From Urophycis tenuis (Eukaryota > Chordata > Actinopteri > Gadiformes > Phycidae), in contig JAXIVH010000019.1 of the NCBI GenBank assembly GCA_036785325.1, positions 2,010,125-2,074,124 on the forward strand: a stretch of DNA of 64,000 nt. The letters run 5' to 3'. This document shows positions 10,400-20,869 of this stretch, piece after piece. Position 1 is the stretch's first letter; every line of letters starts with the position of its first letter. Under the pieces are notes generated by a model. It searched no databases. It saw only the letters and a program-made list of their open reading frames with translations, and was not told where the DNA came from. Position numbers and translations under genes: made by a program.

Positions 10400-13300
10400 A
10401 TGTCAGGGTAGCCCATCATGAGTTATTGATTACTTACCAATCATTTGTCCACAATCAAGCTATCAACACACACGTCCCATGGCCCGTAGAGAACGCAGGC
10501 CTGCATGTGCACATCTTTGGTCTCCCCCACCAAAATCACCTTCCGGAACATCAAGAACATCAACACCCAGGCTCTCACACAATGCATCAACTCCCTCCTC
10601 CCACCAGCCCCATTTTCCTCCCCCGACGACCTGGTCACCCACTACAACTCCAACCTCAAGAACCTCCTCGACACCTTGGCTCCATCAAAAACACGCTCCG
10701 TCTCCTTTTCACGCTCTGCCCCTTGGTTCACCCCTGCTCTCCGTTCCCTCAAAACCAAAACCTGCCAATTTGAACGCCTCTCCAGAAAAACCGGTCTCAC
10801 TATTCACAAAGATCTGCTCCACAATCATCTCCTCCTCTACAAAGACGCCCTCTCCTCAGCCAAAACCGCCTACTACACTTGACTCATAACATCTACTGCC
10901 AACCACACCAGGTCTCTGTTTTTCCTTGTCAATAAACTCACTCTCCCCCCGGACCCTCTGGCTTCCCTCCCCCTCTCTGACAACTTCTGCAACTCCCTAC
11001 TGTCCTTCTTCAATATGAAAACCTCCAGGATCCACAATGAACTGTCCAACCCCTCTGCCACCAGCCCTTTACCAGCCCTTCCTGCCCTCACCTGGTCCCA
11101 CCCCCTCTCCTCTTTCACATTCCCCTCCATCACCGAAGTCGCCTCCCTTATTTCCAAATCAAAACCTTCCACCTGCCACCTGGACCCCCTCCCCTCCCCC
11201 CTCGTCAAAGCCTGCCTCCCCTCCCTGGCTCCACTTATTACTACCATCATCCACTCCTCCCTCTCCTCTGGTATATTCCCCTCATCGTTGAAATCTGCAG
11301 CCATCTCCCCCATCCTCAGGAAACCCAGCGCTGACCCACAGGACTTCAATAACCTCCGATCCATCTCCTATCTCCCCTTCCTGTCCAAAATCCTGGAAAA
11401 AACTGTTGCATCACAGCTCCACTCCCATCTCTCCCATAACAATCTCTTTGAAAAGTTCCAATCCGGTTTCCGTCCCCACCACAGTACTGAAACAGCCCTC
11501 ATCAAAATCACAAACGACCTCCTCCTTGCTGCTGACACCGGTTCCCTCTCAATCCTCATCCTCCTGGACCTTACCGCTGCATTTGACACCATCTCCCACA
11601 CCATCCTCCTGGACAGACTCACCACCATTGGCATTACTGGTACACCCCACCTCTGATTCACGTCCTACCTCTCCGCCCGGTCACAGTTCATCAAAATCAG
11701 TTCCCACAGCTCCCGTCCATCCCCTGTCACTTCTGGCATCCCCCAAGATTCTGTCCTTGGCCCCATCCTCTTCATCATCTACATCCTCCCCCTCGGTCAA
11801 ATCTTCCGGAAACACAACATCCTCTTCCACTGCTACGCCGACGATACACAGCTCTACCTCTCCACCTCGCCCACCGCTCACTCACCCCCCACTTCCCTCC
11901 TCAACTGTCTGACTGATCTTACCGCATGGTTCACATCTAATCTCCTCCAACTCAACAGCAGCAAAACAGAAATCCTCCTGGTCGGAACTAGGGATGCAAA
12001 CAATTAATCGATTATCGATTAATTATCGATAAGAAATTACTCGATTAAATTAAATTACTTGCAATTAATTGCGTTTTGAACCCGTAATTCCCTGCTAGTC
12101 TGTGTGAGGGCGCGCTTGACGCTAAACGTACTTGACGCACACGCGGGAACATAAGCGAAGCGACAACAACAAACAAACGAGAAGCGGTACACTGACAGGA
12201 TGAAGAGGGCAAGACGGAGTGCAGTTTGGAGTCACTTTAAGTTAATTAATGACGACAAAGACGCCAAATGCACAATATGTGGAAGCATTTTAAGGTACAA
12301 CAACTCCACAACTTCGCTGAATTACCACCTAAATATGTCACATGCAGCCATGCTACAAGCAGCGAGTGGTTCCTCTCAGCCTACAATCAATCAAGAGCTA
12401 CGACAATCCAGTCCTGGTCTACTAATGTTATTGTGATATTGTCACATTTCCCAGTTTAAGGGGGATTATAAATGCTGCTAATCGTCCACATGTGACACTG
12501 TATTTACTTTTCTGATATTGATGATTCTGATATTTTCTATTCAGAATATGTTTGATATTCTATCAAAATCTTATTCCCTGCCCTCAAGTGAGCCCAGAAT
12601 AAAACTTTGATTAAGGAATATGATTTGCATTTTTTCTTTATATCATAAGGAAGATAGCATTTTATGTCATGTATACAGTAGGGAAATTCAGGTTCTCAGA
12701 AAAATTGCCGCTTATCAATTAATCGATCATCGATCGATAAGATGAAACAACTATCGATTAATGAATTACTCGATAATTTGCATCCCTATTCGGAACCAAA
12801 CACACCCTGTCCACCTCCCATAACCTCAGCCTCTCCATCAACAATACCTCAATCTCCCCTTCAGCACAGGTCAAGAGTCTCCTAGACTCCACCCTCTCCC
12901 TCCAGGCCCACATCAACTACATCACCAGATCCGCCTACTTCCACCTCCGCAATATCAACCGCCTACGCCCCTCACTCACTCCCAGTTCAGCAACCATCCT
13001 CATTCACTCCCTGGTGACATCCCGACTGGACTACTGCAACTCCCTCTTCTCCGGTCTCCCAGTCAAAACCCTCCGTAAACTGCAACTTGTCCAGAATGCT
13101 GCAGCCCGGATCATCTCCAAAACCCCCACCTCCTGCCACATCACTCCTGTCCTCCACCGACTCCACTGGCTCCCCATCCGTCACCGCATCACCTTCAAAA
13201 TACTTCTGCTCACCTTCAAAGCCCTGCACCACCTTGCCCCCCCCTACATCTCCGATCTCCTCCACATCCATGTCCCTCCCCGCTCCCTCCGCTCCTCCTC

Positions 13301-13794
13301 ATCACTTTCACTATCCGTTCCTGCTGCCCACCTCGCATCATTCGGTCATCGCTCCTTCAGCTGTTCAGCCCCTCGCCTCTGGAACTCCCTCCCCCCCCAC
13401 ATCAGGAACATCCCCACCGCCACCCAATTCAAAACTGCCATAAAAACTCACCTCTTCACCCTGGCCTACCCCCATCTTTGACATAACATGTTTGTTATTG
13501 TTGTTATTGTTGTTTTTATATATGTATATATTTGTAAATGTGCTATGTAAAGCGACCTTGAGGTCACGAAAGGCGCTCAACAAATAAAATGCATTATTAT
13601 TATTATTATTAATATTTGACAACGTTTCAATATATGAAAACTGATCTTTGGCGTTTTTCCTCCCATAGATCTCCCAACTTTGGTGGTTCGACCACCAGGG
13701 GGCGACGGGGCCCAAAGAAGTGTCAGCTGTCGGACGTGAAGCCCACCGAGCCCGGACAGAGCGGCTCGGTCACCCTGGAGCACGTCAAAAGCAA
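10400..13794 (+). CDS. Gene X copy 2, exons 2 and 3 only
   Basis: The leader exon ends at 10250, exon 2 is 10334 to 10407 with its ATG at 10400, and exon 3 is 13669 to 13794 ending AA|gtaaca. The coding sequence differs from copy 1 by a silent change (CCC ACT to CCC ACC). Exons 4 and 5 are gone because the unit is cut by a hAT end at 17128. The fragment therefore encodes about 45 residues at most. Confidence 0.4.
11989..12788 (+). mobile_element. hAT-like transposon nested in the L2 (unit 2)
   Basis: 800 bp with the same ends as in unit 1. The right target duplication has mutated to TTCGGAAC. The BED-finger fragment at 12200 to 12436 keeps CTIC. Confidence 0.9.
12200..12436 (+). pseudogene. 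BED-zinc-finger fragment of a hAT transposase (unit 2)
   Basis: 78 residues starting MKRARRSAVWSHF. The finger has the intact C-x2-C (CTIC) and H-x4-H (HLNMSH). The catalytic DDE/RNase-H-like domain is absent. Confidence 0.7.
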
Positions 13795-14112
13795 GTAACA
13801 CACGACAAGTTCAACCAGGCAGAATTTATTTCAGAACTTCATATTAGGGTATAAGGCCCAATACGTGATTCAGGGAAGACGTAGAGTTAGAACAGAGAAT
13901 GCTGGTAAAAGAAAGCAGCCGGCCTGCAGGAAACAGATGTGCAGAGTGGCTTACAGGCCGGCATTAAGAGGCACAAAGCTGGTTCACCAAACTGTTCAGG
14001 CTACGAGGAAGTAAAACAATTACTAAACCATGAACATGGGACACCAAAAGGCCCTGCTGTCAAAAGGGAGTGACTGACTGCAGGGAGGCAGAAGCTGGGC
14101 TGACTCAGCCAA

Positions 14113-14610
14113 TCACGGCCTGCCAGTCAGGCAGCCCCCTGCGTTGTTGTCAGGCCTGACGTTGTTTCGGTTTCTCTCGAAGTGGACGGGCCGACACCTG
14201 TTGTCCACCTTGTCGCAGGCCAGAATCAGGTGCGTGTTCTCTCTGATGACATTGCACACTCCTCCTCTCTGGCACGCCACGGTGGTGAAGGAGAAGGGCG
14301 CGCGGCTTATGCACAGGTTTCCCCAGTAGCGCAGCCCTCCCCGGTCGCTGCACACATCCAACACCCGCTGCCGGTCGCGGTGGCGGAGGAAGGACTGCAA
14401 GGGCCGCACCAGGTTGGCAGCGTGGAGGTACTGATTCCACCGGTTCTGGTTGAGGGTGGTGGGCGTGTCCCAGCGGACGTGCCGGTCGAGGAAGGTGTCG
14501 AAGCTGACTTTGGGCCTCCTGGTGACGCACGGCGTGCTGCTCATGGCCACGGAGTGGTGCCACAAGCAGAGACACAGCAGGACCAGGGAGATGCAGCGCT
14601 GGGCCTCCAT
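14113..14610 (-). CDS. RNase A-superfamily-like secreted protein, copy 2
   Basis: The product is 165 residues and has the same plan as copy 1: a signal peptide (1 to about 22), His44 (His12 equivalent), Arg69 in VRPLQSF at the Lys41 position, VLDVC, GNLC, C-x6-C, HLILAC and RPVHF with His143. It differs in the mature N terminus (MSSTPC, shared with copy 3) and ends shortly after GGCLTGRP, without the repeated Arg-rich tail of copies 1 and 4. The leader-exon donor is at 16921. The intron is enlarged by a 1.36-kb DNA transposon at 15032 to 16386, which could affect splicing or expression. It looks intact as a coding unit. Confidence 0.72.
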   Translation of the reverse strand: MEAQRCISLVLLCLCLWHHSVAMSSTPCVTRRPKVSFDTFLDRHVRWDTPTTLNQNRWNQYLHAANLVRPLQSFLRHRDRQRVLDVCSDRGGLRYWGNLCISRAPFSFTTVACQRGGVCNVIRENTHLILACDKVDNRCRPVHFERNRNNVRPDNNAGGCLTGRP

Positions 14611-14734
14611 CACTCTGGTGACCTGCAAACACCCGCGGGGCCACATGGGTCTCTGACAGAGAAGGACAGCGCAGGCTGTACCCCTCTGTGTCTCTCTGTC
14701 TCTGTTTCTCTCTACATTTCTGTCCCTCACTTCG

Positions 14735-14848
14735 ACCACTACTGGTACCACCGCTGGTACCACCACTGGTACCACCACTGGTACTACTGCTGGTACTACT
14801 ACTGGTAATACTACTGGTACCATTACTGTTAATACTACTGGTACTAGT
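14735..14848. repeat. GGTACC-type minisatellite (unit 2)
   Basis: The shortest of the four arrays of ACT/GGT/ACC units, in the intron of RNase copy 2. Confidence 0.9.
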
Positions 14849-15279
14849 ACATTCAGGAAATTAATTCAATCTTTCAGCTTTGACAGTATTACAGGTTGGC
14901 TTCAAAGTAACCTGTCATTTTTCCTAAGATACTTCCTAAATTTCTCTATGCTTCTTTAGGCAAAGCTGTTCAGCTTCAGATTCTGTCAGTTTTACATTTG
15001 AGTTTTTCACCAGTGTAGTTCAATACATTTGTATGGAGGACTAAAATTGCCAAAATTAAATAAATAAGTACACCATTAAATAATTATTAAATATTTCATT
15101 AATGAATTAAAATTGGAATTAAATAATTAAATGTGTCATTAATTAATTAAAATACCAATTAATTTTATGTAACAAAACGAACGTATATAATCATTTCACT
15201 ATTTAATTAATTTACATTTACATTTCATGATCCTGTGTTGCAGTGCTTCATGAATTGTCTAAACTGTCAAACTCACCCA

Positions 15280-15549
15280 TCAAAGTTGGTAGGTGGATCC
15301 TAATGCCTGATTGGTTACCCTGCGCATCAAGTCAATGCAAATCAATTCCAGATAATGGATTGACGCAGAGCTCTTTGACACTCCGAACATCGCTGCAATT
15401 TGACCAGCGGGTAACCCACTAAGAACTTGATGCTCCAGAACTGCACTCGTTATGTCAAACGCCAAACGCCCCGGTCCCTGTGTGTGTTGGGCCTGATGCT
15501 CCCTGGTACCAGAGAAGCGGTGGACTACTTCTTCTAAATTTGTAGTCAC
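15280..15549 (-). pseudogene. Helix-turn-helix transposase fragment
   Basis: 89 residues, with a helix-turn-helix-like stretch (GLPAGQIAAMFGVSKSSAS) after a conserved ITSAVLEHQVLS helix. The catalytic part is missing, so it is a remnant of the transposase of the surrounding element. It reads antisense to gene X. Confidence 0.5.
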
Positions 15550-15923
15550 TCTATAGTAAACATCTGGGTCGGAAAGTGCGGAAATAACTCCAAGAACTTC
15601 AATACATTCCTCGAAGTGTCTATTCGTACCCTTGGTATTTTTAGTCTATCTGTGTGGCTAAGGCTAATTTTCGCGAGAACACCGGGGAATCAGAAAGGTT
15701 TTGGCTTTTACTGTCTATGGGTTGGTAATAACGGTTCTGATTAATTTTCTGATGGAAAAGTGGTCTTTTATTTCCAGAATCTTTGTTCAGTGAACGCAAA
15801 ACAGGTTTGTTAGTTAGCAGTTAAAAAAAATACGATCTCTTTGTTTACTGTTGCCAAGCAACCGAAGTTTACAGACTGATCACTGATTACCAACTCGTCA
15901 ACTCTTGCATGACATTTACTAAG

Positions 15924-15993
15924 ACCTGATGGTGTAGTGGTTAGAGGATAGCTCTTTAATGCAAAGATTAGGGGTTCGATCCCCAGGTGTTGC
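15924..15993 (+). tRNA. tRNA-like sequence inside the DNA transposon (probably pseudo)
   Basis: It has an A-box-like TGGTGTAGTGG at 15930 and a B box GGTTCGATCC at 15973, spaced as in tRNA genes. The anticodon arm can be drawn with a loop TAATGCA, but the T stem and acceptor stem contain mismatches and I cannot assign an isotype. It is more likely a degenerate tRNA or SINE head than a working tRNA. Confidence 0.35.
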
Positions 15994-16392
15994 AAGCATT
16001 TTTCTTTCATTTTGGACTGGATACCGGCATGAAGATCCTCCATTTTCTCTATCCAGGCCCTCTACTTCAGACCAAAGCAATGGATCAGACTAGATTAGCG
16101 CTAGCCCCACCCACCGACTTTGATTGGCGAGTTTGACAGTTTAGACAATTCATGAAGCACTGCAACACAGGATCATGAAATGTAAATGTAAATCATGAAA
16201 TGTAAATGTAAATCAATTAAACAGCGAAATGATTATATATGTTTGTTTTTTTGACATAAAATTAAGCAGTATTTTAATTAATTAATGACACATTTAATTA
16301 TTTAATTCAAATTTTAATTAATTATTGACACATTTAAGAATTATTTAAGGGTGTATTTATTTATTTAATTTTGGCACTCCTCCATACATTTG

Positions 16393-17020
16393 AGCCTTCA
16401 GATATTTTGTGGGAATTACTTTCATTTTCATTTCCTTTTCCATTCTACATTTTCAGCAAAGCTTTGAGATTTCCTTCAGTTGTCAGCATTCACTAAACTG
16501 TCTACACAAAAGGGAATTTCATACTTTTTAACCACTTCTGCATAATTTCAGCAACGAAACCATCCAAATATTAAAACGTTCAGCTCTTTACACAAATGAT
16601 GGCAACATATTCAGCTTTTTTCTACCTTTTCTACCTTTTCTACTTTTAAAAATATTAAAAATTAAAAATATAAAAAATATTACATTTAAAACAAAAACAC
16701 TCACACTGCAACACAATGGGCAGATTCAAACCCTCTTCTGTCTACTCTAGAGTTCTGCTGCACTTTTGTTTTATTGAAACTTTAAACGGGTAACAAGCCT
16801 TTCACATTTTCTACATAGTTCTACTTTTTTGAATTCTTTTAACATTTTTTAACAATCACAGTTTAAGTTTTATGCTACTTCCCCTCCTTTACTGAGTTTA
16901 TAAGAGGTGTTTATTGCTTACCTCAGTGGGGCTCTCTGTTATCAGTTCTGCTCAACAATGACTTCACTTCACAGGCTCAGTCTCTGTCTCTTCCCCCTCC
17001 CTCTCTGAATCACTACCTCC

Positions 17021-17057
<37 letters not shown>

Positions 17058-17127
17058 TCTCTCTCCCCCTCTCTGGTGCTCCAGATTTATTTCATGTTGT
17101 TGTGTCGTCCTTACACTGTGATTAACA
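16393..17127. other. Remaining RNase intron, leader exon and CT microsatellite (unit 2)
   Basis: The sequence matches unit 1 from about 7830 to 8470. It contains the leader-exon donor at 16921, the CT tract near 17020 to 17075, and stops abruptly at the hAT end. There is no coding potential. Confidence 0.6.
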
Positions 17128-17400
17128 CAGACATGGGCAAACTACGGCCCGTGGGCCATATACGGCCCGTTATGCTTTTTAATCCGGCCCGCTGAACTTG
17201 TCCAAATTAAAAACCTATGGATGTGTAAAAACCTCATTCATTTCCCTTTTTCACGATTTCCCCTACAATACCATTGTTTGCCCTATTGATAACGCACTAG
17301 TCTTTACACATTGACCTTTGTTGGAGCGTAACTTTCCCGCTGCCATTTCTGCCCTTCGGTAAAAATGAGCGGACCAAAGAAAAGAAAAGTGGACACTGAG
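17128..17400 (+). mobile_element. 5' end of a hAT element (ZBED/GTF2IRD2-like transposase family)
   Basis: It starts cagacatgggcaaactacgg with GGCCCG inverted motifs, a known style of hAT termini, and interrupts unit 2 at gtgattaac. An ATG at 17365 opens a short lysine-rich start, MSGPKKRKVDTEN, typical of that transposase family, but the frame is lost soon after. The 3' end is not found. Confidence 0.5.
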
Positions 17401-17669
17401 AATCTGTGTATCATTCGTTCTTTCCATTTTCAATTGGCAATCAAAAACCAAATAATGAAAAATTGACTGGTTATTTCGTTTTTTTTATTATAACACCAAA
17501 AACGACAAAATGCCTGGTTTTTCATAGTTCAATTTTAGGCTCAAATCAAAAATACGAAATGGAAAAACGGGCACCAGGACAGAATTTGATTTGAATATTT
17601 AATTGGTCGGGTTTACGTGACCCAGAAGTTGTAAGGAGCGCTAGCAAACGATCAATCGATCAGGCGATC
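17401..17669. other. No recognised content
   Basis: A/T-rich sequence, possibly more transposon DNA. No open frame or splice pair can be supported. Confidence 0.3.
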
Positions 17670-18216
17670 ATGGAGACTTATGTTTTGTTTCGAGCGTCCA
17701 AGCATGTCACTGTCAAGGAGGAGGACATGACAGTCGAAAAAATAAGCAGGATTTTCAAGGTGTACATTTTCTCAAAGAAACTTTTCTGTGAAATTTCACT
17801 GTACTTTTAACCACAAAACGTAGCCGAGCCTACATTTTGCATAAACCTATCGCTCTATAGTCTTTTATTTTGTTTTGTTATAGTTACATTATATGCAGTC
17901 TCTCTCTCTGCCATAGTTTTAATTGTTTTTTATTTGGCTTGGTTGTTGTTTTATCTTGTGATGATTTTGACGTTGTTTGTATCTATTTATCTATTTGCAC
18001 ATTTGTAGCACTTTGAGGTCATTTATTTGATGTAAAGTGCATTATAAATCACATTTATCATTATTATTACTATTATTTACTTTTTCAAAGGTTCATGGCT
18101 CCAGTGTCTATATCACTGATGACACCAATGTTGCCATATTTCCTGGAGATGATGGTCACTTCAGCACTCTTGACCTCATAGTAAGGGGGCATTATGAAGT
18201 GCATGGAGAGAGCGAC

Positions 18217-19323
18217 TGTCACACCGCGGTGAGGTCACTTGCCCTTCCCTGTGTGTCACCGGTGTGATTGTCTCCCCTAATCACCGATTGCGTTCACCTG
18301 GTGCTCCCTTCCCCCATGTGTTAAATAGTCTGCGAGTGTGTCTCAATCCACGTACTTCCATGAGTACACTTCCGTACGTGCACTGTGTGCACTATGTACT
18401 TACTGATGTAGTTGCGTGAATTCCGTCTAAGAAGTACCGTCTCAAATGAAGCACTCCCGTTTTGCACTTACCGGAAATGACGATACAAGCGTTCGTTCCC
18501 GTATTAGCATTCACGTATAAGCATATCAGCACAAAACGTTCACAATCGCTTATGACATCTGTCATACATCTGTCTAACAATAAAATGGTGATACATAACA
18601 AAAAATAACCACTTTTCGATTGATGTGTAACGTTATATCTTACATTTAAAAGGAGTGGTCTGGGCCAACGGTCCACAGGTGTCGTCCGCCATCTTTATCA
18701 GATTTTTTTTGAAAGTGCTGGCGTTCCCTCCCCTTCCGTTACGTAGACAAAATGGCGACCATTGAGGGTGAAAAGTGTCCAGCGTTGTACACTCAGCTTT
18801 TTGACCGTTATGAGTGCACCATCCGGGTACTAGCAGTGTACTGCGTCTTGCCGCAATTACCAGTGTGAACGCACTATGCACTCAAAAAAGGAAGTTTAAG
18901 TGCAAGTACGTGGATTGAGACAGACTATGCGTCTCCCTTTGTCTTGTGCCAGAGTGTTTCGTTCATGTCGTTCACCCCAGCCTACTACCACAGTCCATGC
19001 CTTGTCCTTGTGTCTACCTGAAGTATTTGTTCCTTTTATCCAGGCGAGTGATTTTTTGTTCATCGTTTTTCATAGACCTGAGTTCAACGTTTTGTAGTGT
19101 TCCTCCTTCGGAGTGATTTTCTGTTGGTTTGTTTTCTTTTGTTTCAGCAGTTTTGTCCCTCCCGTTTTGGAGTGTTTTTTTGGTTCTCCTATTTAGATTA
19201 AACTCCTAGTAGAATTTTCATAGCCGTTTTTGTTATCGCCTTGTCCTGGGCTCTAGAAGCCATAATAAAGTTTCTCTGATTGTCGCCCTGCACCTGAGTC
19301 CTCCTTCTAGTCCAGGCCTGACA
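18217..19323 (+). mobile_element. Solo LTR inserted in gene Z exon 2
   Basis: It starts TGTCAC and ends CTGACA. It has a TTAAATAG box (18320s), a CATAATAAAG poly(A) signal near 19260, and imperfect 5-bp flanks (GCGAC / GCAAC). No internal retroelement coding remains, as after LTR-LTR recombination. Its own length is about 520 bp once the nested DNA element is removed. Confidence 0.6.
18339..18922. mobile_element. Non-autonomous DNA transposon nested in the solo LTR
   Basis: The ends are inverted copies: tgtctcaatccacgtactt on the left and aagtacgtggattgagaca on the right, with a few mismatches further in. There is no transposase. The target duplication is unclear, so the superfamily is not assigned. 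Confidence 0.7.
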
Positions 19324-19530
19324 GCAACGCTGTGGGGGAGCCATCCAGTGTGCCAGGACCACTGAACCCTACCCGCTTCTCCTTCCGCCGCCCACCCAGT
19401 GCTGCTGCGGGTTCAGCTCAAACTGCAAGGCCTTCTTCAAGAGCACCCGTGGCAAAGACATTCCAAAGGTGACCAAATACTTTAACACATAGGCACATCA
19501 GGCTAATATGAGAGTGCATCTATCTAGAAT

Positions 19531-20245
19531 GTAAGTAAGTAAGTAAGTAAGTAATTTTAATTTATAGAGCACGTTTAAAACAGTTTACACTGACCAAAGT
19601 GCTGTACAGAGGATATGGCTAAAAATAGAAAATAAAAGCAGATCAGAACAGCAAAATATAAAAAGGCAAACACAGAGAAAGTAAGCAAGACAAATACAGA
19701 AATACACTTGACAAATAGACAGCCCTAACAAATAAATAGCAACAGTACAGAAGACACTTGTATATGAAGAAGAGAGGAGAGAGATGGACAGCTAGGAAGC
19801 AGGGAAGGCCAAGGAGTAAAGGTGGGTCTTTAGTCTTGATTTGAAGGTGGTGATAGAGGGAGACAGTCTAACATCTGGGGGCAGACAATTCCACAGACGT
19901 GGGGCTGCTACCGCAAAAGCTCTATCACCTCATTTCTTGAGGCGGGTGCGGGCCACAGAGAGAAGACCCTTGTCGGCAGATCTAAGGGACCTGGATGCTG
20001 AGAGGGGATGGAGGAGGTCTGAAATATATGAGGGAGCCAACCCATGCAGTGCCTTAAAGACGATCAGAAGGACTTTGAAGTGGATCCTAAAGCTAATGGG
20101 GAGCCAGTGTAAGGAGGCCAGTACAGTGTTTCTTGGTGCCAGTAAGCAACGTTGAAGCTGCATTCTGTACCAATTGCAGACGAGAAAGTTGGGACTGGGG
20201 GAGACCAAGATAGAGGGAGTTGCAATAATCTAACCGGTCCACCCC
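19531..20245 (-). mobile_element. L2-like LINE 3' end, minus strand
   Basis: On the minus strand it encodes the conserved L2 C-terminal block (ASLHWLPISFRIHFKVLL, then GLAPSYISDLLHPLSASRSL) and ends in a TTAC repeat tail (19531 to 19552). It is 5'-truncated. The tail repeat differs from the ATT-tailed family, so it is another subfamily. Confidence 0.75.
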
Positions 20246-20698
20246 AGTGAGTCCTCTGCTTCATCTGCAACATCTACTACATTCATCCCGGTGCCTTGGT
20301 CCCCTCGCCCTCCGACTGCCAGTTCTCGCTCGACGCGTGGAGTGAACATCAGCCATCTCCGTCCACTGAAGCGCACTGGACCGTCGGCTAGCGGCGAGCT
20401 AACCCTCCAGATGGCCTTGTTAAACGTGCGGTCCCTGGCGAACAAAACCTTCATGCTCAACGACTTCTTCATCTCTAGGGGACTGGACTTTCTGTTTCTG
20501 TGTGACACCTGGGTCTCTACCGGCGAAAACTTGCCGTTCTCTGAACTCTGTCCACCGGACTGCAACTTCCTCAATTCCCCTCGCGCGACAGGTAGAGGTG
20601 GAGGCGTCGCCTCTGTTTACAAGTCACTTTTTCACTGTCGGCAGATTCCACACGGTGGCTTTGCGAGTTTTGAATTGCAACTGTTTGAAATTATTCAA
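20246..20698 (+). mobile_element. L2-like LINE, endonuclease N-terminal part (left half of a split element)
   Basis: It encodes LLNVRSLANKTFMLNDFF, LDFLFLCDTW and GRGGGVASVYK, the first motifs of an APE-type endonuclease. The frame ends FELQLFEIIQSR where DNA-transposon sequence begins. The matching right half restarts near 28860 with the end of the endonuclease, so about 8.1 kb separate the halves. About 60 to 70 endonuclease residues (compare the minus-strand copy at 33 kb) appear lost. Confidence 0.7.
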
Positions 20699-20750
20699 TC
20701 AAGGATAGTTGCAAAGGTACCATGGGCGCAGTGATATGATGCAGCGCCTC
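20697..20750. repeat. Inverted-repeat arm, left
   Basis: ttgcaaaggtaccatgggc and its flanks match the reverse complement of 28522 to 28575, with a few mismatches. It looks like one half of an internal palindrome of a DNA transposon. About 7.8 kb of retroelements sit between the arms. Confidence 0.75.
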
Positions 20751-20869
20751 AATAGTGTGTCTGTACTGAAGTGTGTCTGTACTAGTCTGTGTTGTGTAAG
20801 GTGTCTGTACTGGTCTGTGTTATGTAAGGTGTCTGTACTCAGTATTCAGTATTCAGTGTTCTGAACTGT
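20751..20869. repeat. Short tandem repeats of gtgtctgtactg type
   Basis: Several degenerate copies of a GTGTCTGTACT motif followed by CAGTATT repeats. They are non-coding and directly precede the L2 5' region. Confidence 0.6.

Larger units (their letters stand above)
10519..13610 (+). mobile_element. CR1/L2-like LINE, 5'-truncated (unit 2)
   Basis: Same insertion point, ATT tail and shared stops as the unit 1 copy, so it was duplicated with the unit and did not insert independently. The 3' coding part at 13014 to 13481 is uninterrupted and ends TLAYPHL; the hAT at 11989 to 12788 splits the RT. It has CACCAAAATC at its 5' junction, like unit 5 and unlike unit 1. Confidence 0.85.
15032..16386. 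mobile_element. DNA transposon with long inverted ends, IS3EU-like
   Basis: Element ends are TATGGAGG and CCTCCATA, flanked by a 6-bp target duplication CATTTG (15026 to 15031 and 16387 to 16392). The uninterrupted site exists in units 1 and 4. The terminal 270 to 300 bp form a long inverted repeat, including tgcagtgcttcatgaattg and its complement near 16150. The 6-bp duplication and TAY-type ends fit what I recall of IS3EU elements; the superfamily call is tentative. It contains one transposase fragment and a tRNA-like sequence. Confidence 0.7.
17670..19468 (+). pseudogene. Gene Z: two exons of an unrecognised gene, exon 2 split by a solo LTR
   Basis: Exon 1 (17670 to 17759) starts METYVLFRASKHVTVKEED and ends SRIFK at a phase-0 donor (gtgtac). 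Exon 2 opens at 18091 after ttttcaaag with VHGSSVYITDDTNVAIFPGD and HFSTLDLIVRGHYEVHGESD. It is then interrupted at 18217 by an LTR. After removal of the LTR and one target duplication the same frame continues at 19329 with AVGEPSSVPGPLNPTRFSFR and runs to a donor at 19469 (CAAAG|gtgacc). The intron holds a LINE 3' scrap near 17930 to 18080. Later exons are absent. I do not recognise the family. Confidence 0.5.

Noticed and set aside
15924..15993. Functional tRNA gene
   Set aside because: Internal promoter boxes are present but stem mismatches and the transposon location argue for a pseudo-tRNA.
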